DNA of 64,000 nt from Parapristionchus giblindavisi. Taxonomy: Eukaryota; Nematoda; Chromadorea; Rhabditida; Diplogasteridae. The notes below the pieces were generated by a model. That model saw nothing but the letters and a program-made list of their open reading frames with translations. It searched no databases and had not been told where the DNA came from. Positions within the stretch are counted from its first letter, which is position 1; every line of letters begins with the position of its first letter. The stretch is taken from positions 62,001-126,000 of the forward strand of contig CALSFV010000371.1 of assembly GCA_943737045.1 (NCBI GenBank). Reading direction: 5' to 3'. Below are positions 56,801 to 64,000 of the stretch, piece after piece. The position numbers were made by a program, and so were the translations under genes.

Positions 56801-59800
56801 GGCTAGCCCCTTGCTTCTGAGTGATTCCCTGGTCGAATCTGGGCTAGCCCCTTGCTTCTGAGTGATTCCCGCCCCTTGCTTCTGAGTGATACCCTGGTCG
56901 AATCTGGGCAAGCCCCTTGCTTCTGAGTGATTCCCTGGTCGAATCTGGGCTAGCCCCTTGCTTCTGAGTGATTCCCTGGTCGAATCTGGGCTAGCCCCTT
57001 GCTTCTGAGTGATTCCCTGGTCGAATCTGGGCTAGCCCCTTGCTTCTGAGTGATTCCCTGGTCGAATCTGGGCTAGCCCCTCGCTTCTGAGTGATTCCCT
57101 GGTCGAATCTGGGCTAGCCCCTTGCTTCTGAGTGATTCCCTGGTCGAATCTGGGATAGCCCCTTGCTTCTGATTGATTCCCCGGTCGAATCTGGGATAGC
57201 CCCTTGCTTCTGAGTGATTCCCTGGTCGAATCTGGGCTAGCCCCTCGCTTCTGAGTGATTCCCTGGTCGAATCTGGGCTAGCCCCTTGCTTCTGAGTGAT
57301 TCCCTGGTCGAATCTGGGATAGCCCCTTGCTTCTGATTGATTCCCCGGTCGAATCTGGGCTTGCCCCTTGCTTCTGAGTGATTCCCTGGTCGAATCTGGG
57401 CTAGCCCCTTGCTTCTGAGTGATTCCCTGGTCGAATCTGGGATAGCCCCTTGTTTCTGATTGATTCCCTGGTCGAATCTGGGCTAGCCCCTTGCTTCTGA
57501 GTGATTCCCTGGTCGAATCTGGGCTAGCCCCTTGCTTCTGAGTGATTCCCTGGTCGAATCTGGGATAGCCCCTTGCTTCTGAGTGATTCCCTGGTCGAAT
57601 CTGGGCTAGCCCCTCGCTTCTGAGTGATTCCCTGGTCGAATCTGGGCTAGCGCCTTGCTTCTGAGTGATTCCCTGGTCGAATCTGGGATAGCCCCTTGCT
57701 TCTGATTGATTCCCCGGTCGAATCTGGGCTAGCCCCTTGCTTCTGAGTGATTCCCTGGTCGAATCTGGGATAGCCCCTTGTTTCTGATTGATTCCCTGGT
57801 CGAATCTGGGCTAGCCCCTTGCTTCTGAGTGATTCCCTGGTCGAATCTGGGCTAGCCCCTTGCTTCTGAGTGATTCCCTGGTCGAATCTGGGATAGCCCC
57901 TTGCTTCTGATTGATTCCCTGGTCGAATCTGGGCTAGCCCCTTGCTTATGAGTGATTCCCTGGTCGAATCTGGGCTAGCCCCTTGCTTCTGAGTGATTCC
58001 CTGGTCGAATCTGGGATAGCCCCTTGTTTCTGATTGATTCCCTGGTCGAATCTGGGCTAGCCCCTTGCTTCTGAGTGATTCCCTGGTCGAATCTGGGCTA
58101 GCCCCTTGCTTCTGAGTGATTCCCTGGTCGAATCTGGGCTAGCCCCTTGCTTCTGAGTGATTCCCTGGTCGAATCTGGGCTAGCCCCTCGCTTCTGAGTG
58201 ATTCCCTGGTCGAATCTGGGCTAGCCCCTTGCTTCTGAGTGATTCCCTGGTCGAATCTGGGATAGCCCCTTGCTTCTGATTGATTCCCCGGTCGAATCTG
58301 GGATAGCCCCTTGCTTCTGAGTGATTCCCTGGTCGAATCTGGGCTAGCCCCTCGCTTCTGAGTGATTCCCTGGTCGAATCTGGGCTAGCCCCTTGCTTCT
58401 GAGTGATTCCCTGGTCGAATCTGGGATAGCCCCTTGCTTCTGATTGATTCCCCGGTCGAATCTGGGCTTGCCCCTTGCTTCTGAGTGATTCCCTGGTCGA
58501 ATCTGGGCTAGCCCCTTGCTTCTGAGTGATTCCCTGGTCGAATCTGGGATAGCCCCTTGTTTCTGATTGATTCCCTGGTCGAATCTGGGCTAGCCCCTTG
58601 CTTCTGAGTGATTCCCTGGTCGAATCTGGGCTAGCCCCTTGCTTCTGAGTGATTCCCTGGTCGAATCTGGGATAGCCCCTTGCTTCTGAGTGATTCCCTG
58701 GTCGAATCTGGGCTAGCCCCTCGCTTCTGAGTGATTCCCTGGTCGAATCTGGGCTAGCGCCTTGCTTCTGAGTGATTCCCTGGTCGAATCTGGGATAGCC
58801 CCTTGCTTCTGATTGATTCCCCGGTCGAATCTGGGCTAGCCCCTTGCTTCTGAGTGATTCCCTGGTCGAATCTGGGATAGCCCCTTGTTTCTGATTGATT
58901 CCCTGGTCGAATCTGGGCTAGCCCCTTGCTTCTGAGTGATTCCCTGGTCGAATCTGGGCTAGCCCCTTGCTTCTGAGTGATTCCCTGGTCGAATCTGGGA
59001 TAGCCCCTTGCTTCTGATTGATTCCCTGGTCGAATCTGGGCTAGCCCCTTGCTTATGAGTGATTCCCTGGTCGAATCTGGGCTAGCCCCTTGCTTCTGAG
59101 TGATTCCCTGGTCGAATCTGGGATAGCCCCTTGCTTCTGATTGATTCCCTGATCGAATCTGGGCTAGCCCCTTGCTTCTGAGTGATTCCCTGGTCGAACC
59201 TGGGCTAGCCCCTTGCTTCTGAGTGATTCCCGCCCCTTGCTTCTGAGTGATACCCTGGTCGAATCTGGGCTAGCCCCTTGCTTCTGAGTGATACCCTGGT
59301 CGAATCTGGGATAGCCCCTTGCTTCTGAGTGATTCCCTGGTCGAATCTGGGCTAGCCCCTTGCTTCTGAGTGATTCCCGCCCCTTGCTTCTGAGTGATAC
59401 CCTGGTCGAATCTGGGCTAGCCCCTTGCTTCTGAGTGATTCCCTGGTCGAATCTGGGCTAGCCCCTTGCTTCTGAGTGATTCCCTGGTCGAATCTGGGAT
59501 AGCCCCTTGCTTCTGATTGATTCCCTGGTCGAATCTGGGCTAGCCCCTTGCTTCTGAGTGATTCCCTGGTCGAATCTGGGCTAGCCCCTTGCTTCTGAGT
59601 GATTCCCTGGTCGAATCTGGGATAGCCCCTTGCTTCTGATTGATTCCCTGGTCGAATCTGGGCTAGCCCCTTGCTTCTGAGTGATTCCCTGGTCGAATCT
59701 GGGCTAGCCCCTTGCTTCTGAGTGATTCCCGCCCCTTGCTTCTGAGTGATACCCTGGTCGAATCTGGGCTAGCCCCTTGCTTCTGAGTGATTCCCTGGTC

Positions 59801-62800
59801 GAATCTGGGCTAGCCCCTTGCTTCTGAGTGATTCCCTGGTCGAATCTGGGATAGCCCCTTGCTTCTGAGTGATTCCCTGGTCGAATCTGGGCTAGCCCCT
59901 CGCTTCTGAGTGATTCCCTGGTCGAATCTGGGCTAGCCCCTTGCTTCTGAGTGATTCCCTGGTCGAATCTGGGCTAGCCCCTTGCTTCTGAGTGATTCCC
60001 TGGTCGAATCTGGGCTAGCCCCTTGCTTCTGAGTGATTCCCTGGTCGAATCTGGGCTAGCCCCTTGCTTCTGAGTGATTCCCTGGTCGAATCTGGGCTAG
60101 CCCCTTGCTTCTGAGTGATTCCCTGGTCGAATCTGGGATAGCCCCTTACTTCTGATTGATTCCCCGGTCGAATCTGGGATAGCCCCTTGCTTCTGATTGA
60201 TTCCCCGGTCGAATCTGGGCTAGCCCCTTGCTTCTGAGTGATTCCCTGGTCGAATCTGGGATAGCCCCTTGTTTCTGATTGATTCCCTGGTCGAATCTGG
60301 GCTAGCCCCTTGCTTCTGAGTGATTCCCTGGTCGAATCTGGGCTAGCCCCTTGCTTCTGAGTGATTCCCTGGTCGAATCTGGGATAGCCCCTTGCTTCTG
60401 ATTGATTCCCTGGTCGAATCTGGGCTAGCCCCTTGCTTATGAGTGATTCCCTGGTCGAATCTGGGCTAGCCCCTTGCTTCTGAGTGATTCCCTGGTCGAA
60501 TCTGGGATAGCCCCTTGCTTCTGATTGATTCCCTGATCGAATCTGGGCTAGCCCCTTGCTTCTGAGTGATTCCCTGGTCGAATCTGGGCTAGCCCCTTGC
60601 TTCTGAGTGATTCCCGCCCCTTGCTTCTGAGTGATACCCTGGTCGAATCTGGGCTAGCCCCTTGCTTCTGAGTGATACCCTGGTCGAATCTGGGATAGCC
60701 CCTTGCTTCTGAGTGATTCCCTGGTCGAATCTGGGCTAGCCCCTTGCTTCTGAGTGATTCCCGCCCCTTGCTTCTGAGTGATACCCTGGTCGAATCTGGG
60801 CTAGCCCCTTGCTTCTGAGTGATTCCCTGGTCGAATCTGGGCTAGCCCCTTGCTTCTGAGTGATTCCCTGGTCGAATCTGGGCTAGCCCCTTGCTTCTGA
60901 GTGATTCCCTGGTCGAATCTGGGATAGCCCCTTGTTTCTGATTGATTCCCTGGTCGAATCTGGGCTAGCCCCTTGCTTCTGAGTGATTCCCTGGTCGAAT
61001 CTGGGATAGCCCCTTGTTTCTGATTGATTCCCTGGTCGAATCTGGGCTAGCCCCTTGCTTCTGAGTGATTCCCTGGTCGAATCTGGGCTAGCCCCTTGCT
61101 TCTGAGTGATTCCCTGGTCGAATCTGGGCTAGCCCCTTGCTTCTGAGTGATTCCCTGGTCGAATCTGGGATAGCCCCTTGCTTCTGATTGATTCCCCGGT
61201 CGAATCTGGGCTTGCCCCTTGCTTCTGAGTGATTCCCTGGTCGAATCTGGGCTAGCCCCTTGCTTCTGAGTGATTCCCTGGTCGAATCTGGGATAGCGCC
61301 TTGTTTCTGATTGATTCCCTGGTCGAATCTGGGCTAGCCCCTTGCTTCTGAGTGATTCCCTGGTCGAATCTGGGCTAGCCCCTTGCTTCTGAGTGATTCC
61401 CTGGTCGAATCTGGGATAGCCCCTTGCTTCTGAGTGATTCCCTGGTCGAATCTGGGCTAGCCCCTCGCTTCTGAGTGATTCCCTGGTCGAATCTGTACTA
61501 GCGCCTTGCTTCTGAGTGATTCCCTGGTCGAATCTGGGATAGCCCCTTGCTTCTGATTGATTCCCCGGTCGAATCTGGGCTAGCCCCTTGCTTCTGAGTG
61601 ATTCCCTGGTCGAATCTGGGATAGCCCCTTGTTTCTGATTGATTCCCTGGTCGAATCTGGGCTAGCCCCTTGCTTCTGAGTGATTCCCTGGTCGAATCTG
61701 GGCTAGCCCCTTGCTTCTGAGTGATTCCCTGGTCGAATCTGGGATAGCCCCTTGCTTCTGATTGATTCCCTGGTCGAATCTGGGCTAGCCCCTTGCTTAT
61801 GAGTGATTCCCTGGTCGAATCTGGGCTAGCCCCTTGCTTCTGAGTGATTCCCTGGTCGAATCTGGGATAGCCCCTTGCTTCTGATTGATTCCCTGATCGA
61901 ATCTGGGCTAGCCCCTTGCTTCTGAGTGATTCCCTGGTCGAATCTGGGCTAGCCCCTTGCTTCTGAGTGATACCCTGGTCGAATCTGGGCTAGCCCCTTG
62001 CTTCTGAGTGATACCCTGGTCGAATCTGGGATAGCCCCTTGCTTCTGAGTGATTCCCTGGTCGAATCTGGGCTAGCCCCTTGCTTCTGAGTGATTCCCGC
62101 CCCTTGCTTCTGAGTGATACCCTGGTCGAATCTGGGCTAGCCCCTTGCTTCTGAGTGATTCCCTGGTCGAATCTGGGCTAGCCCCTTGCTTCTGAGTGAT
62201 TCCCTGGTCGAATCTGGGCTAGCCCCTTGCTTCTGAGTGATTCCCTGGTCGAATCTGGGATAGCCCCTTGTTTCTGATTGATTCCCTGGTCGAATCTGGG
62301 CTAGCCCCTTGCTTCTGAGTGATTCCCTGGTCGAATCTGGGCTAGCCCCTTGCTTCTGAGTGATTCCCGCCCCTTGCTTCTGAGTGATACCCTGGTCGAA
62401 TCTGGGCTAGCCCCTTGCTTCTGAGTGATTCCCTGGTCGAATCTGGGCTAGCCCCTTGCTTCTGAGTGATTCCCTGGTCGAATCTGGGATAGCCCCTTGC
62501 TTCTGAGTGATTCCCTGGTCGAATCTGGGCTAGCCCCTCGCTTCTGAGTGATTCCCTGGTCGAATCTGGGCTAGCCCCTTGCTTCTGAGTGATTCCCTGG
62601 TCGAATCTGGGCTAGCCCCTTGCTTCTGAGTGATTCCCTGGTCGAATCTGGGCTAGCCCCTTGCTTCTGAGTGATTCCCTGGTCGAATCTGGGCTAGCCC
62701 CTTGCTTCTGAGTGATTCCCTGGTCGAATCTGGGCTAGCCCCTTGCTTCTGAGTGATTCCCTGGTCGAATCTGGGATAGCCCCTTGCTTCTGATTGATTC

Positions 62801-64000
62801 CCCGGTCGAATCTGGGATAGCCCCTTGCTTCTGAGTGATTCCCTGGTCGAATCTGGGCTAGCCCCTCGCTTCTGAGTGATTCCCTGGTCGAATCTGGGCT
62901 AGCCCCTTGCTTCTGAGTGATTCCCTGGTCGAATCTGGGATAGCCCCTTGCTTCTGATTGATTCCCTGATCGAATCTGGGCTAGCCCCTTGCTTCTGAGT
63001 GATTCCCTGGTCGAATCTGGGCTAGCCCCTTGCTTCTGAGTGATTCCCGCCCCTTGCTTCTGAGTGATACCCTGGTCGAATCTGGGCTAGCCCCTTGCTT
63101 CTGAGTGATACCCTGGTCGAATCTGGGATAGCCCCTTGCTTCTGAGTGATTCCCTGGTCGAATCTGGGCTAGCCCCTTGCTTCTGAGTGATTCCCGCCCC
63201 TTGCTTCTGAGTGATACCCTGGTCGAATCTGGGCTAGCCCCTTGCTTCTGAGTGATTCCCTGGTCGAATCTGGGCTAGCCCCTTGCTTCTGAGTGATTCC
63301 CTGGTCGAATCTGGGCTAGCCCCTTGCTTCTGAGTGATTCCCTGGTCGAATCTGGGATAGCCCCTTGTTTCTGATTGATTCCCTGGTCGAATCTGGGCTA
63401 GCCCCTTGCTTCTGAGTGATTCCCTGGTCGAATCTGGGCTAGCCCCTTGCTTCTGAGTGATTCCCGCCCCTTGCTTCTGAGTGATACCCTGGTCGAATCT
63501 GGGCTAGCCCCTTGCTTCTGAGTGATTCCCTGGTCGAATCTGGGCTAGCCCCTTGCTTCTGAGTGATTCCCTGGTCGAATCTGGGATAGCCCCTTGCTTC
63601 TGAGTGATTCCCTGGTCGAATCTGGGCTAGCCCCTCGCTTCTGAGTGATTCCCTGGTCGAATCTGGGCTAGCCCCTTGCTTCTGAGTGATTCCCTGGTCG
63701 AATCTGGGCTAGCCCCTTGCTTCTGAGTGATTCCCTGGTCGAATCTGGGCTAGCCCCTTGCTTCTGAGTGATTCCCTGGTCGAATCTGGGCTAGCCCCTT
63801 GCTTCTGAGTGATTCCCTGGTCGAATCTGGGCTAGCCCCTTGCTTCTGAGTGATTCCCTGGTCGAATCTGGGATAGCCCCTTGCTTCTGATTGATTCCCC
63901 GGTCGAATCTGGGATAGCCCCTTGCTTCTGAGTGATTCCCTGGTCGAATCTGGGCTAGCCCCTCGCTTCTGAGTGATTCCCTGGTCGAATCTGGGCTAGC
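53837..64000 (-). repeat. 41-bp satellite array, block B (opposite orientation), runs off the window
   Basis: About 248 copies of the same monomer in reverse complement. Higher-order structure: GGGCTACTAGCCCC occurs at 54843 and 55789 (946 bp); GGGCTTGCCCC near 57358 and 58465, and CTAGCGCCTTG near 57648 and 58755, are both 1107 bp apart, exactly 27 monomers. A hybrid, shortened monomer GATTCCCGCCCCTTGC recurs about a dozen times from 56061 on. The 254-codon open frame at 56147-56911 is a by-product. Confidence 0.97.

Noticed and set aside
56147..56911. 254-codon open frame in the satellite, and similar frames at 51187-51711 and 53396-53674
   Set aside because: They are readings of the 41-bp repeat; they stay open only while GCTATCC monomers happen to replace GCTAGCC (which gives TAG) in that frame. 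No initiation context or non-repeat domain.
49081..64000. CRISPR array
   Set aside because: Repeats are directly adjacent with no unique spacers, monomers drift gradually, and the surrounding genes are eukaryotic with introns.
53837..64000. pol III B boxes in every satellite monomer (GGTCGAATCTGG)
   Set aside because: Lacks one base of the GGTTCGANTCC consensus and no A box lies at a suitable distance in the monomer.

Overview
The window is an AT-rich, repeat-laden piece of an animal nuclear genome, almost certainly a nematode. Reasons: many very short exons with 40-300 bp introns and TTTTCAG-type acceptors, a CK1/TTBK-like kinase of the kind expanded in worms, a tandem pair of nematode-style chemoreceptor 7TM genes, and dense small palindromic elements. 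A diplogastrid such as Pristionchus is my guess; the sequence alone does not prove it.

Layout. 1-2747 (+): 3' eleven exons of a CK1/TTBK-like kinase, with a 5'-truncated LINE just downstream inside a 236-bp perfect direct duplication that includes the kinase stop codon and poly(A) signal. 4688-5225 (-): four-exon, 96-aa, signal-peptide, cysteine-rich secreted protein. 7819-10914 (-): three-exon gene for a 67-aa secreted peptide, whose second intron is almost entirely a 2.8-kb fold-back element. 11-14.7 kb: palindromic elements and AT-rich DNA with no convincing gene. 14908-31497 (-): a nearly complete ~38-exon P4-ATPase phospholipid flippase (ATP8B/TAT type). Its sixth intron holds an apparently intact 4.5-kb LINE with ORF1 and ORF2 on the opposite strand, inside a 137-bp perfect target duplication. 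31.5-34.7 kb: intergenic, with old LINE tails and MITEs. 34755-39447 (+) and 41391-48142 (+): tandem nine-exon 7TM chemoreceptor genes. The first is dead (LINE fragment in the TM2 exon, lost acceptor before TM4); the second splices in silico to an uninterrupted 349-aa frame but has long introns loaded with a mariner remnant and a TTAA-flanked element that itself contains a TA-flanked inverted repeat. 49.08-64.0 kb: about 15 kb of a 41-bp satellite in two opposite-orientation blocks around a 113-bp spacer related to 32.6 kb.

The main story is mobile DNA coexisting with genes: two LINE insertions with target duplications over 100 bp that kept gene signals intact, fold-back elements filling introns, nested DNA transposons whose history is readable from the gene paralogue, and a large inverted satellite block. 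I found no prokaryote-style defence system, operon or CRISPR array. All gene models were read by eye from splice signals and family motifs, without alignment or transcript support.
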